DNA of 64,000 nt from JAEZHK01 sp040768845 (GCA_040768845.1 JAXGME010000007.1:186001-250000), one strand, 5' to 3'. Positions 44,159-53,663 are shown, counted from the first letter of the stretch. Program-made: numbers and translations. Notes: generated by a model from the sequence alone, not told the origin.

Positions 44159-44803
44159 TCAGCCGACGATTTTCACCGCAAGGCGCCACTGGCTGTTGAC
44201 GGTCTCCTCCGTCGCGGTGTAGCTGAAAGTACGTTCGTTGGCGCCGGCTACGTCACGCCAGCCGCTGCCGGTGTTCTGTTGCCACTGGAGCGCGACGGTG
44301 GTGCCGTCAAAGCCGATCAGCTCGGCGCTCATCGTGACAGGGGCGCCCAGGCTGATCACGTCGCCCAGCGTGGTGCTGATGCGCACCTCTCGATTGACCT
44401 CGACCGGCTCGGATGCCGCGGCCGGCTCGCTCGCCTGCAGGTATTTGGAGGATACGTAGCCGACGATGCCGTCGGTACGAACCTTGGTCCAGTCTCCTTC
44501 CGTGCCCAGCACGGTGACGTTTGCGCCGCTCGTGAGCTTGCCGACGATCTCGGCGTCCGCGCTGGCCGCGGCGCGGATGTTGACGGAGCCGTTCTCGCTC
44601 TCGGTCCTGACGATCGCTTCGGCCTCGGCGGCGCCCTCCGCGGGCTCGGCGGTCTCATCCGGCGCGGCGGCGGGCTCCTCCACCGGGCCCGCGATGGCCG
44701 GCGCCACGGGATCGCTGACGTACGTGCTTGCGAATGCACCTGACGCGCCGAGCAGCATCAGAATCGCCAGCGCCAGAGCGGCCAGTTTGCTCATTTTCTT
44801 CAT
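44159..44803 (-). CDS. Secreted SH3b-domain protein
   Basis: 214 residues. Signal peptide 1-28 is followed by an Ala/Glu/Pro-rich linker and a bacterial SH3 domain (residues about 75-130: GSVNIRAAASADAEIVGKL, WTKVRTDGIVGYVSSKYL), which usually binds cell wall. The C-terminal 75 residues (VRISTTLGDVISLGAPVTMS, ALQWQQNTGSGW) resemble a repeat also found in the next gene. GAGGAGG fixes the start at 44803. Probably part of the surface-protein locus. Confidence 0.78.
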   Translation of the reverse strand: MKKMSKLAALALAILMLLGASGAFASTYVSDPVAPAIAGPVEEPAAAPDETAEPAEGAAEAEAIVRTESENGSVNIRAAASADAEIVGKLTSGANVTVLGTEGDWTKVRTDGIVGYVSSKYLQASEPAAASEPVEVNREVRISTTLGDVISLGAPVTMSAELIGFDGTTVALQWQQNTGSGWRDVAGANERTFSYTATEETVNSQWRLAVKIVG

Positions 44804-44904
44804 GGTGGTTACCTCCTCGTCATCCGGGATAAACAAACAGACTTCGGTCTGAATTTGCGTCCTTGGTTGCAAAAGTCCGAGGCGTACCCCCGGACAGATG
44901 GTCG

Positions 44905-45488
44905 TTATCGGATGCTCTCCGCGTCGACGGCTACACGGTAGGCCCAGTCGGCGTTGTCCGGGGTCATCGTGATCGTCAGCCTAATGCCGTGCTCGCCCTT
45001 CAGATCGGTCCATTCCCCATTTTTCTTCGCCTGCCAGCGAATGGAAGTCCTCATGCCGTCAAACCCGGCAAGCTCGGCCGTCAGCACCAGTTATCGCCGA
45101 CGGAGAGGGCGCTCAGGGCGCGGTTTGCGCGGATGCTGATGCTGGGCTGCGCCCCGCCTGCCAGAGGGATCCGCTCGTCCTCAATCACCACGAGTTCCAA
45201 CTCGTCGGCGGCCAGCGCTTCGGCCTCCGCCGACTGGGCTTCCCCGGCCTGCTCCGTCAAAACGGGTTCCTCAACCTGCTCCGCATCGGCGGCCGCCTCC
45301 GGGGCCTGTTCCTTCAAAGCGGGTTCTCCGGCCTCGGAGCCGATTGTCTGCGCCGGCTCATCCGCCTGTTCCGCCTGAGGCGCGGCATCGACGGCCTGGC
45401 CTTCCGCCGAAACGGCGGGCGCCATGGCGGTCGCGGCCAGCAGCGCAACCATGGCCGCCGCCAGAATTTTCCTTACCATGTGGTCCAT
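44905..45488 (-). pseudogene. Secreted protein with the same C-terminal repeat, frameshifted
   Basis: Residues 1-28 are a signal peptide, followed by a long acidic Ala/Glu/Gln linker and PSISIRANRALSALSVGDN. There the frame ends at a TGA (about 45081). The continuation LTAELAGFDGMRTSIRWQ and the rest to ESIR is found in the next frame, matching the repeat of the SH3b protein. A single-base change near 45085-45095 therefore splits the gene. It has no SH3 domain. Confidence 0.7.
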
Positions 45489-46260
45489 GTGCGTGCCCCC
45501 CTGTACAAATTGGAAAGAATATGCAAACTTCGGAATCTTGACGGGGCCCTTCCCCGTTTATGCGCCCATTATAGAGAATTCCAGTTACGCATACGGTTAC
45601 ATTGGGAGGATTTGACTCGTCTATCGCCTACTGCCTTGTGTTACAATCTCGTAACGCAGCCCATCCCTGCGAGAAGCCGACGGACAGGCGGCGCGGACTT
45701 CTTGGCCAGGCGCTTTGAAGCCCGCGCAGCCGCCTGCACTTCGGCGGGAAGACCACACGACAGGCTGTCAACGAAACAGCCAGGCGGCAGATATGACCCG
45801 TTACATATTAAGAAGAAAAGAATGCGCAAAATGATTGGCCCAAGCCGAAAAACGAAGAATCCATCCTTTTCCGGCGCCCGGCTGCGTGCCGCCGCCGAGT
45901 GCCGGAAAGCGATTGACCGCACTGCGGTCAAGGCTAGCGTTTCCAATTATACCATATTTCTTTCGAAAAAAAACCACTTAAGCCGTGGTTTCAAAAGATT
46001 ATTTTTTACAAATAGAGGAGGCTTTCCCTTTCCATGCATGCGGCGGCTTGTTTCCGCGCCTCGGTCACATGAAGGAACCCTTTCCAGCGATCGTCCCTTG
46101 GGCCAATCCGACGCGCTCCGCCGGAGCGTGCCGCAATTGGCATGTTTTCTGTAAAACCGTAACGCATCGCCGTATGATGCTACCCAATTATATAACTTTT
46201 TCCCGCCGTAGGAGGAGAAATTCGACGTCAATCTGATCGCCACAGCCGTTTAATAACAAC
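45489..46260. other. Gene-poor intergenic region of unusual composition
   Basis: No protein gene is supported. Visible are a TATAAT for the leftward secreted-protein gene (45569-45574, minus), GTTAC repeats (45589-45606 and 45637-45653), a 19-bp palindrome (45914-45932), and a 12-bp inverted pair (45833-45844 with 46104-46115). A minus-strand hairpin with T-run sits at about 45964-45990 and a minus-strand TATAAT at 46187-46192. The last two could bound a non-coding RNA of about 220 bases, but no family was recognised and no -35 box fits. Confidence 0.4.
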
Positions 46261-46304
46261 ACTGCGGTCTGTTTTCTTCTTTCCGAAGAAGAACAGACCG
46301 CGGT
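46261..46304 (-). terminator. Hairpin after the ferredoxin gene
   Basis: ACTGCGGTCTGTT (46261-46273) pairs with AACAGACCGCGGT (46292-46304), extended by CTTC/GAAG with a small bulge. On the minus strand it is followed by a moderately T-rich stretch. Confidence 0.6.
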
Positions 46305-46337
46305 ATGATTGCAGCGGGTCTAGATTCTACGCTGGTC

Positions 46338-46526
46338 TTACTCCACGGTGATCACCGAGACGGGGCAGTTGTCCTGCGCCTCCACGGCGCTGTCCTCCGC
46401 ACCGGCGGGTACCTCCTCGCGGTATGCCTCGGCGAGCCCATCCTCCGCCATCCGAAACACCTCCGGGCAGGTTTCGGCGCACAACCCGCATCCGATACAA
46501 CCGCTCCTGTCAATCTTCGCCTTCAT
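46338..46526 (-). CDS. Ferredoxin, 4Fe-4S
   Basis: 62 residues with one CxxCxxCxxxCP cluster motif (CIGCGLCAETCP) and a fourth-ligand-type Cys in DNCPVSVI; a second full motif is absent, so it carries one cluster. A small cytoplasmic electron carrier. AAAGGAGG precedes the start. It follows the DUF438 gene by 24 bases and is probably co-transcribed. Confidence 0.92.
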   Translation of the reverse strand: MKAKIDRSGCIGCGLCAETCPEVFRMAEDGLAEAYREEVPAGAEDSAVEAQDNCPVSVITVE

Positions 46527-46550
46527 CGGAAATCCTCCTTTCTGTCGATG

Positions 46551-47744
46551 TCAGCCCGTTACCAGGCGCTTTTCGCCGGTGATCGCCTGGATCGGGCGGA
46601 TGTCCTGGGTGACTTCCAATACGCCGAGGTATTCGCCCGCCTCACCGCGCACCGCAAAGTAACGGATCAGCACATACTTTTCGCCCATGTTGATCCAGAA
46701 ATCCTCGTGATCCTTTCGGCCCGCGCGCAAATCCTCCACAAGTTTCTCCACGATGTGCACGCTGGCGGGCGGGTGGCAGTTGGACACCTTGCGGCCGATG
46801 ACCGCCTTCGTGCGGGGAAATACCCGCTCCGCGCCCTCGGAAAAGTACTTCACCGTATCGTCCTTGTCCACAAAGGTGATGTCAATGGGCAGCGCGTTCA
46901 GCATGCGCGCCAGTTCTTCCGTTGTAAAGCTGCCGGTGGGCAGCGTCACCACGCCCGGCATGCCCCGTCGGGGCTCCGGCCGGGCGGGCTGGGCGGATGG
47001 CGCCCAGACGGGCGGTTCCTCGATCAGGCAGTAGCCAAACTCCGCGCCTTCCTCAGCAATCTGCCGCCATTCGTCCTGGGTCAGGTTCTCCAGCAGCATG
47101 GGCAGCATGATGTTCTCCTCTTTGAACACCATCTCCTGGATCTTGCCCAGGAGCGCCTCAATCTTTCCGCGGAGCGCCGCGCCGTCCATGGCCTCCACGG
47201 CGCCGGCAACCTCCCGAAGCTGGGCGCGAATCTCGTCATCCACGCCCCACATGACCTTGGGCGGCGCGGTAATGCCATACTTCTCCAGGTACGGAAAGAG
47301 CAGGTTTTCCTTCTTCAGGTAGTGGCGGTCGATCGCGCCCAGCCGCCGCAGCCTGTCCCCCAGCCTTTTCCGGTCTCCGTCGGCGCCGAGCATGAGAAGC
47401 TGCTGGCGGATCTCCCCCGCCAGCAGGTCAATGGCGCGGTTTTCCAGCTTGAGCGTGTTGGCCGGATGCCCCGGGATGTCCGCCGGGACGTCCGCGTGAA
47501 TCTCCTCGATGGAACCTTTGAACACCGCGGCGTGCACGTCGCACAGTCGCTGCACCTCCGCCACGGGCAGGCCGCCGGCGATCAGCGCCTGCTCCGCCTG
47601 GGCGATCTCCTCTGCCGACACGCCGTCAAACGCGGCGGCAAAGCGTTCCTTGACCTCGTCCACGCTCTTGCCCTCGTGCAAAAGCGCAATCAACTCCTTC
47701 AGAACCCTCTGTCGGAACGCCCGGTTGTCGATTTCCCCGCTCAT
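46551..47744 (-). CDS. DUF438 / hemerythrin / PAS domain protein
   Basis: 397 residues. The N-terminus (RQRVLKELIALLHEGKSVDEVKERF) is a DUF438 domain. A hemerythrin-like four-helix region follows with metal-type ligands (HPANTLKLENRAI, DRHYLKKENLLFPYLEKYG, FKEENIMLPML). A C-terminal PAS domain spans about 275-397 (LPIDITFVDKDDTVKYFSEG, GRKVSNCHPPASVHIVEKL). Such proteins are common in anaerobes and are thought to sense oxygen, nitric oxide or redox state. Confidence 0.88.
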   Translation of the reverse strand: MSGEIDNRAFRQRVLKELIALLHEGKSVDEVKERFAAAFDGVSAEEIAQAEQALIAGGLPVAEVQRLCDVHAAVFKGSIEEIHADVPADIPGHPANTLKLENRAIDLLAGEIRQQLLMLGADGDRKRLGDRLRRLGAIDRHYLKKENLLFPYLEKYGITAPPKVMWGVDDEIRAQLREVAGAVEAMDGAALRGKIEALLGKIQEMVFKEENIMLPMLLENLTQDEWRQIAEEGAEFGYCLIEEPPVWAPSAQPARPEPRRGMPGVVTLPTGSFTTEELARMLNALPIDITFVDKDDTVKYFSEGAERVFPRTKAVIGRKVSNCHPPASVHIVEKLVEDLRAGRKDHEDFWINMGEKYVLIRYFAVRGEAGEYLGVLEVTQDIRPIQAITGEKRLVTG

Positions 47745-47864
47745 GAGGATCCCTCCTTACTAAAGCCCGGCGTCCACGCGCCGCACCTACAGTATACACG
47801 GCGTCCGCCCTACTCAAACGCGCGCCGCCCGACGCAAAAGGCGCCGGGCGGCAAAAAACATCGG

Positions 47865-48539
47865 TCAGTCCGCGCCCTTCGCGGACCGCTTCGAGTACTG
47901 GTGCGCCTGCTCGAGGATCATGCTCTTGACCTTCATCAGGCGGATCTGGGTGCCGCGCTCGTTTTCATCCAGCTTCATCGCGATGTAGCGGATGTTCTGG
48001 CGCATCTCGGGGATCAGCACGTACTCCAGCGCGTTGACGCGGCGGCGCGTCTTTTCGATTTCCAGCGCCAGCAGCTGACAGCTTTTTTCGACCTCGGCCA
48101 GGCGAATCATGTCCTGAAACACGTCGGCGAGGCTGGCCACCGCCGCGTCCAGATCGCCGGTGGTAAAGCCCAGCCCGTAGGAGTAAAGCGCCGAACCGTC
48201 CGCGCTGCGGAACCTTAAGGAAAACTCCGGCACGTTGACGCTCATCACGTTTCGCGCGCCCACCTCGATCTCGACTTCCTGCGCGGGTGCCAGAAGCGCG
48301 GTATCCACCAGCTGCGGCGGCGTCATGGCCCGGGTCAGCGCAAAATCGGCCGCGGAGGCCCGGAGGCCCGCTTCCACCCGCGCGCGAAGCGCGCGGTTCT
48401 CCCGCGCCAGATCCAGGAAGCGGCGCATCAGCTCGTCGCGCTTATCCTTGAGCAGCTTGTGGCCGCGCAGCGCGGTGACGAGCTTGCGCTTGAGCCGGGT
48501 CAGCTCCATCCGGGTGGGGTTGATCTGTCCCTTTTGCAT
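47865..48539 (-). CDS. ntpD: V-type ATPase subunit D
   Basis: 224 residues, mostly a long antiparallel coiled coil. The family opening NPTRMELTRLKRKL and the C-terminal RRVNALEYVLIPEMRQNIRYI are conserved in the central rotor shaft. Last gene of the V-ATPase operon, 14 bases after subunit B. A GC hairpin lies 5-40 bases past the stop but lacks a T-run on this strand. Confidence 0.95.
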   Translation of the reverse strand: MQKGQINPTRMELTRLKRKLVTALRGHKLLKDKRDELMRRFLDLARENRALRARVEAGLRASAADFALTRAMTPPQLVDTALLAPAQEVEIEVGARNVMSVNVPEFSLRFRSADGSALYSYGLGFTTGDLDAAVASLADVFQDMIRLAEVEKSCQLLALEIEKTRRRVNALEYVLIPEMRQNIRYIAMKLDENERGTQIRLMKVKSMILEQAHQYSKRSAKGAD

Positions 48540-48553
48540 GCTGCGCCTCCCGG

Positions 48554-49924
48554 TCAGGTTCCGTAATATTCGTCGAGGAACTGGTCCTTGATACGCTTAA
48601 GCTCGCCGCGGGGCAGCATGCGCAAAAGCGTCCACCCCAGCTCCAGCGTCTCCTCGATGCTGCGGTCGGACTGGTAGCCCTGGTTGACGTACCGGCGCTC
48701 AAACTCATCGGCAAACCGGGCGTAGATCAGATCGATGTCCGTCAGCGCGGCCTCGCCCAGCACCGCCATCAGCTCCTTGGCGTTTTTGCCGCGGGAATAG
48801 GCGGCGAAGAGCTGATTCATGGTGCCCGCGTGGTCGGCGCGCGTCTTGCCCGCGCCGATCCCCTTGTCCTTGAGGCGCGAAAGGCTGGGCAGCACGTCGA
48901 TGGGCGGCTGGATGCCCCGGCGGTACAGGTCGCGGGACAGGATGATCTGCCCCTCGGTGATGTAGCCGGTGAGGTCGGGGATGGGGTGGGTTTTGTCGTC
49001 CTCGGGCATGGTGAGGATCGGGATCATCGTGATCGATCCCTGGCGGCCCTTGAGGCGGCCTGCCCGCTCATAGAGGCTGGCCAGATCCGTGTACATGTAG
49101 CCGGGGTAGCCCCGGCGGCCGGGCACTTCCTTGCGGGCGGCGGATACCTCGCGCAGCGCGTCGGCGTAGTTGGTGATGTCGGTCATGATGACCAGCACGT
49201 GCATGCCCTTGTCAAAGGCCAGGTATTCGGCTGCGGTCAGGCCCATGCGCGGCGTGGCGATGCGCTCGATGGCCGGGTCGTTGGCCAGGTTCACGAACAT
49301 GACCGTGCGGCTGATGGCGCCGGACTCGCGGAAGGATTGGATGAAGAAGTTGGATTCCTCAAAGGTGATGCCCATGGCCACGAACACCACGGCGAAGGGC
49401 TCGTCGGTGCCGCGCACCCGGGCCTGGCGCGCGATCTGGGCGGCCAGGTTGGCGTGGGGCAGGCCCGACATGGAGAAGATCGGCAGCTTCTGGCCGCGCA
49501 CCAGCGTATTCAGGCCGTCGATGGCCGAAACGCCGGTCTGAATGAATTCCTGCGGATAGTTGCGCGACGCCGGGTTCATCGGCAGGCCGTTGATGTCACG
49601 CCGGAACTCCGGCAGAATTTCCGGTCCGCCGTCGATGGGGCGGCCGAGGCCATCAAACACCCGGGAGAGCATGTCCTCCGAAACGCCCAGCTCCATGCTG
49701 CGGCCGGAGAAGCGCACCTTGCTGTCCGCCAGGCTGATGCCAGCGGAGCTTTCAAACAGCTGCACCAGCGCGCTGGTGCCGTTGATTTCCAGCACCTTGC
49801 AGCGGCGCACCTCGCCGGCGGCGGTTTCGATCTCGCCCAGCTCGTCGTAGGCGACGCCGGTCACACCGTCGACCATCATCAGTGGGCCCGCGACCTCCTG
49901 AATCGTGCGATACTCTCTGGGCAT
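48554..49924 (-). CDS. ntpB: V-type ATPase subunit B (non-catalytic)
   Basis: 456 residues. YRTIQEVAGPLMMVDGV at the N-terminus, IFSMSGLPHANLAAQIARQA in place of a Walker A P-loop, and LIYARFADEFERRYVNQG near the end mark subunit B. The altered P-loop is normal for this regulatory subunit. It begins with an overlap of the subunit A stop (TAATG). Confidence 0.97.
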   Translation of the reverse strand: MPREYRTIQEVAGPLMMVDGVTGVAYDELGEIETAAGEVRRCKVLEINGTSALVQLFESSAGISLADSKVRFSGRSMELGVSEDMLSRVFDGLGRPIDGGPEILPEFRRDINGLPMNPASRNYPQEFIQTGVSAIDGLNTLVRGQKLPIFSMSGLPHANLAAQIARQARVRGTDEPFAVVFVAMGITFEESNFFIQSFRESGAISRTVMFVNLANDPAIERIATPRMGLTAAEYLAFDKGMHVLVIMTDITNYADALREVSAARKEVPGRRGYPGYMYTDLASLYERAGRLKGRQGSITMIPILTMPEDDKTHPIPDLTGYITEGQIILSRDLYRRGIQPPIDVLPSLSRLKDKGIGAGKTRADHAGTMNQLFAAYSRGKNAKELMAVLGEAALTDIDLIYARFADEFERRYVNQGYQSDRSIEETLELGWTLLRMLPRGELKRIKDQFLDEYYGT

Positions 49925-51705
49925 TACGAATCCCCCTCTTCCAGCGCCGCGATCAGCGCGGCGATTTCGGCGTCCAGCTGGCGCTCAATTTCCTCGCGGC
50001 CCGCTTCGACCCCGTCACTCGGCAGGTATTTAAAGCGGCCGATGGCCTCGCGCACCGGCAGGCGCACCAGCTCGCCAATGGCGACGCCCCGCTCGAGGGC
50101 CGCGCGGCAGGCGTCGTAGTACGAAAGCGTCAGCGTCAGCATGGCATACTGCTTTTCCAGCGGGGAGTAGGTGTCCACCTCGTGAAAGGCGTCCTGGTGC
50201 AGAAAATCCTCGCGGATGGAGCGGGCGGCCTCCAGCTTCAGCCTGTCCGCCGGGGACAGCGCGTCCATACCCACCAGCTGCACGATCTCCTGCAGCTCAC
50301 TCTCCTCATGGAGCAGCAGCATAATGCGCTCGCGCCGGGCCGTCCAGTCCTCGCGCACGTTGCGATCGTACCACAGGCTCATGCTGTCAAAGTACAGGGA
50401 GTAGCTGGTCAGCCAGTTGATCGCCGGGAAGTGGCGCGCGTAGGCCAGCTGCGCGTCGAGGCTCCAAAACACCTTGACGATGCGCAGCGTCGCCTGGCTG
50501 ACGGGTTCGGAGATGTCGCCGCCCGCCGGGGAGACCGCGCCGATGACCGACAGCGCGCCCTCGCGCCCGTCCGCCCCCAGCGCCACCACGCGGCCCGCGC
50601 GCTCGTAAAACTGCGCCAGGCGGCTGCCCAGGTAGGCGGGGTAGCCCTCCTCGCCGGGCATTTCCTCCAGCCGGCCGCTCATTTCCCGCAGCGCCTCGGC
50701 CCAGCGGGAGGTGGAGTCCGCCATCAGCGCCACCGAGCAGCCCATGTCGCGGAAGTACTCCGCGATGGTGATGCCGGTGTAGATGGACGCCTCGCGGGCG
50801 GCCACGGGCATGTCGGAGGTGTTGGCAATCAGCACCGTGCGCTCCATGAGGCTCCGGCCGGACTTCGGATCCTTCAGCTCCGGAAACTCGTTCAAAACGT
50901 CGGTCATCTCGTTGCCGCGCTCGCCGCAGCCGATGTAGACCACGATGTCCACGTCCGACCACTTGGCGAGCTGGTGCTGCACCACCGTCTTGCCCGATCC
51001 GAAGGGGCCGGGCACGGCGGCGGTGCCGCCCTTGGCCAGCGGAAACAGCGCGTCGATGACCCGCTGGCCGGTGACCAGCGGTACGTCCGGGCTGAGCTTC
51101 TTCACGTAGGGGCGGCCCTTCCGGACCGGCCAGCGCTGCATCAGCGTCAGCGGTTCGACGGCGCCGGGCGCGGTTTCCAGTTCTACCACGGTGTCCGTCA
51201 CGGTGAAGTCGCCCGCCAGCGCGGAGCGAACCACACCGCCCTTTCCCGGCGGCACCATAATCCTGTGGAGCACCACCGGGGTTTCCTGCACGGTGCCCAG
51301 CACATCCCCCTCGCCCACCCGGTCACCGGGCTTGACGGCGGGGATGAAGCGCCATTTTTTCTCCCGGTTCAGGCTGGGCACCTCCACGCCCCGGGCCAGC
51401 CGGTCGCCGGAGACGGCGCGGATGGCGTCCAGCGGGCGCTGGATGCCGTCATAGATGCTCTCGATGAGGCCGGGGCCCAGCTCGACGCTCATGGGGCTGC
51501 CGGTGGACTCCACCGGCTCGCCGGGCATGAGGCCGCTGGTTTCCTCATAGACCTGGATGGACGCGCGGTCGCCCCGCATTTCGATGATCTCGCCAATCAG
51601 CCGGCTCTTCGAAACGCGAACCACGTCAAACATGTTCGCGTTTCGCATGCCCTCCGCGACCACCAGCGGGCCGGCGATTTTGACGATCGTGCCATGGTTC
51701 ATCAT
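49924..51705 (-). CDS. ntpA: V-type ATPase subunit A (catalytic)
   Basis: 593 residues. The Walker A motif is GPFGSGKTV, the catalytic GER region reads YIGCGERGNEMTDVL and the Walker B region SVALMADSTSRWAEALREMS. The extra non-homologous domain of about 90 residues that separates A from F-type beta subunits is present (about 115-205). It hydrolyses or makes ATP in the V1 head. Confidence 0.98.
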   Translation of the reverse strand: MMNHGTIVKIAGPLVVAEGMRNANMFDVVRVSKSRLIGEIIEMRGDRASIQVYEETSGLMPGEPVESTGSPMSVELGPGLIESIYDGIQRPLDAIRAVSGDRLARGVEVPSLNREKKWRFIPAVKPGDRVGEGDVLGTVQETPVVLHRIMVPPGKGGVVRSALAGDFTVTDTVVELETAPGAVEPLTLMQRWPVRKGRPYVKKLSPDVPLVTGQRVIDALFPLAKGGTAAVPGPFGSGKTVVQHQLAKWSDVDIVVYIGCGERGNEMTDVLNEFPELKDPKSGRSLMERTVLIANTSDMPVAAREASIYTGITIAEYFRDMGCSVALMADSTSRWAEALREMSGRLEEMPGEEGYPAYLGSRLAQFYERAGRVVALGADGREGALSVIGAVSPAGGDISEPVSQATLRIVKVFWSLDAQLAYARHFPAINWLTSYSLYFDSMSLWYDRNVREDWTARRERIMLLLHEESELQEIVQLVGMDALSPADRLKLEAARSIREDFLHQDAFHEVDTYSPLEKQYAMLTLTLSYYDACRAALERGVAIGELVRLPVREAIGRFKYLPSDGVEAGREEIERQLDAEIAALIAALEEGDS

Positions 51706-51738
51706 TTTATATCCCCTTCCGAGGCGAGGCGGCCTGCC

Positions 51739-52059
51739 TCACGGATTGTCCGACAGGATGTCGGAGCCGACCGCCTGCTCCACAAATCGTTTGATCTGCG
51801 CCATGCCCAGACCCGTGTTGCCCGCCGCGCCCGGAATCGGGATGATGGCGGGCAGCTGCCTGTCGCGGTAGAGGTCTATTTCCTCCTTCAGCGACGCGCA
51901 AAGCGCCTCGGTGATGTAGACGACGGCGTAGCCGCCCTCCGCCAGCGTCCGAAGCTGGCGCCCCGCCCGGGCGGGGTCCGTCACCGGGTAGATGTCCAGC
52001 CCAATCGCCGCAAAGCCGTAGATGCTGTCCCGGTCGCCCATTACCGCCGCTCTATACAT
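51739..52059 (-). CDS. ntpF: V-type ATPase subunit F
   Basis: 106 residues beginning AAVMGDRDSIYGFAAIGLDI and containing YAVVYITEAL and PAIIPIPG, the Rossmann-like small rotor subunit. Its start overlaps the end of subunit C by eight bases. Confidence 0.92.
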   Translation of the reverse strand: MYRAAVMGDRDSIYGFAAIGLDIYPVTDPARAGRQLRTLAEGGYAVVYITEALCASLKEEIDLYRDRQLPAIIPIPGAAGNTGLGMAQIKRFVEQAVGSDILSDNP

Positions 52060-53032
52060 ACAGCACCCTCAGCCTTTCCTGGACAAGTTCGTTCTTCATA
52101 CCGTTGAGCTTCGCGGCCAGAATCAGCCGCGCGGCGCCGATTTCGCGCTCGCGGCCGATCAGGTAGGCGAAGATGGGCTCGACGCCGTCGTAGACAAAGC
52201 GCATCGGGCGGAGCGCCTCCATCAGGTGGTCGTCAAACCAGCGCTCCATGGCGGCCACGCCGCGCCGGAGCGCCTCGGCCGCGCCGGCGTAGCCGGCCTG
52301 CTCCAGCGCCGCGGGAACCGCCTCCGGCCCCTTCAGCGCCGCGGCAACCATGGCCTCGCGGCCCAGGCTGCCCGCCTCGGGGATCGCGATCAGAAGCGCG
52401 TCCCGGCCGATGCCCATGCGGGCGGCCCGCGCCGCGATGCGCGCGACGGCGGCGTCCACGCTCACCCGGGCGTACAGGCGCATCATCGGGCTGGGCGAGC
52501 ACCCGCCCAACCGGTCCACGGCGGCGAGCCGGGCCGCGTCCAGGATGAAGTCGGCAATCTGGCCGCTGCCGGTGTGCAAAAGCGCCTCGGCGGCCCGCCG
52601 GGCGGCCTCGGCCATGTCGGGCGGCAGCACCGCCGCCTCGTCACGGGCCTCCACCGCCCGCAGGATCTGCTCCGCAGGCATGGTGCCGTTTTCCATCAGG
52701 TAGCGCGGCGCGTCCTCCGCCGGGTGGTCGGCGTAGCGCAGCTTCATCGCGGCCTTGAGGTTGTGGTAGTCCGCGCCGACGCGCAGGATGTCAAAGGGCG
52801 AAAGGTCCTTGACCAGTTCCGCCACCAGCGCCCAGGCGCGCGACTGCTCAAAGGCCAGCACCGCGTCCGCGTCGCCCTCCGGGAGATCCGCGGTGCCCCA
52901 GCCCTTTTCCCGGAGCAGGCGAAGCGCCTCGCCGGCGGTGTTCGCGGCGATGAGCCGCTCAAGATCCGCGCGGGTGAGCATGCTTGGCTCCTGGTTGTGC
53001 ACGCGGGTCACCGCGTAGATGTAATCGGACAA
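52052..53032 (-). CDS. ntpC: V-type ATPase subunit C
   Basis: About 326 residues. The family start SDYIYAVTRVHNQEPSML is recognisable only if a TTG at 53032 serves as start, with an A/G-rich AAGGGGGG about 11 bases upstream; the first ATG would remove 16 conserved residues. Helical throughout, with the repeated pattern typical of the funnel-shaped subunit that joins the rotor ring to the shaft (DLLxxGxDYHNLK-like at FDILRVGADYHNLKAAMKL). Confidence 0.88.
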   Translation of the reverse strand: MSDYIYAVTRVHNQEPSMLTRADLERLIAANTAGEALRLLREKGWGTADLPEGDADAVLAFEQSRAWALVAELVKDLSPFDILRVGADYHNLKAAMKLRYADHPAEDAPRYLMENGTMPAEQILRAVEARDEAAVLPPDMAEAARRAAEALLHTGSGQIADFILDAARLAAVDRLGGCSPSPMMRLYARVSVDAAVARIAARAARMGIGRDALLIAIPEAGSLGREAMVAAALKGPEAVPAALEQAGYAGAAEALRRGVAAMERWFDDHLMEALRPMRFVYDGVEPIFAYLIGREREIGAARLILAAKLNGMKNELVQERLRVLYV

Positions 53033-53060
53033 ACCGGTCGCCCCCCTTCCGCCCCGGAAT

Positions 53061-53651
53061 TCAGCCAAACAGCGCCCGGCGCGCCTCGTCGAGAATGGCC
53101 TCGCGGTTCGCGTCGAAGATCGCCGCAAGCGAGCAGTTTTGCTCAATGGCGCCGTACTGGAGGATAAATCCGCCGTCGATGGGCCGCGCCCGGGACGAAA
53201 TATCCAGCTCGGCGCCTTCCGGCAGCGCCGCGTTCAGCGCCCGATGGAAGCCCTCCGGCAGCCGCGCCAGATCGCGCGCGGACAGGAACATGACGCCCAC
53301 GCCCGCCTCCGCGCTCTGCCGGGCGAGCCCGGTCAGAAGCTCAAAGTACGCCGCGTCGGGCAGCCCGAGAACCGCCGCGCGCGCCGCGCCCACCGCCTGC
53401 TCCAGCAATTCCTGCTTTTGGGCGAGCAGCGCGCGGCGCCGCGCCATGTCGCCGTCGGCGGCGGCCCGGGCGCGAAGCGCCTCGGCCTTCTGCCGGCCGG
53501 CCTCGACAATTTTTTCGCAGTCATCCTCCGTCACGGCCCGGGCCTGGGCCAGGGTCCGCTCGGCGTCCTGCCGGGCCTGATCCAGAATCTGGCGCGCCTC
53601 GGCGTCGGCTTCCTCCAGAATGGTCTTGGTGATGGTTTCAAGGCCGGCCAT
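53061..53651 (-). CDS. ntpE: V-type ATPase subunit E
   Basis: 196 residues. The first 110 form a long Ala/Glu/Arg-rich helix (ILEEADAEARQILDQARQDA), the peripheral stalk. The C-terminal globular domain has DISSRARPIDGGFILQYGAIE, typical of subunit E. Confidence 0.92.
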   Translation of the reverse strand: MAGLETITKTILEEADAEARQILDQARQDAERTLAQARAVTEDDCEKIVEAGRQKAEALRARAAADGDMARRRALLAQKQELLEQAVGAARAAVLGLPDAAYFELLTGLARQSAEAGVGVMFLSARDLARLPEGFHRALNAALPEGAELDISSRARPIDGGFILQYGAIEQNCSLAAIFDANREAILDEARRALFG

Positions 53652-53663
53652 ATCACGCCCTCC

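Noticed and set aside
45641..45946. A 101-codon minus-strand frame behind a TATAAT in the gene-poor region
   Set aside because: No ribosome site, no recognisable motif and atypical composition; not supported as a protein gene.
47827..47853. GC hairpin after subunit D as the operon terminator
   Set aside because: The A/T run lies on the wrong side for the minus strand; it is noted only as a hairpin.
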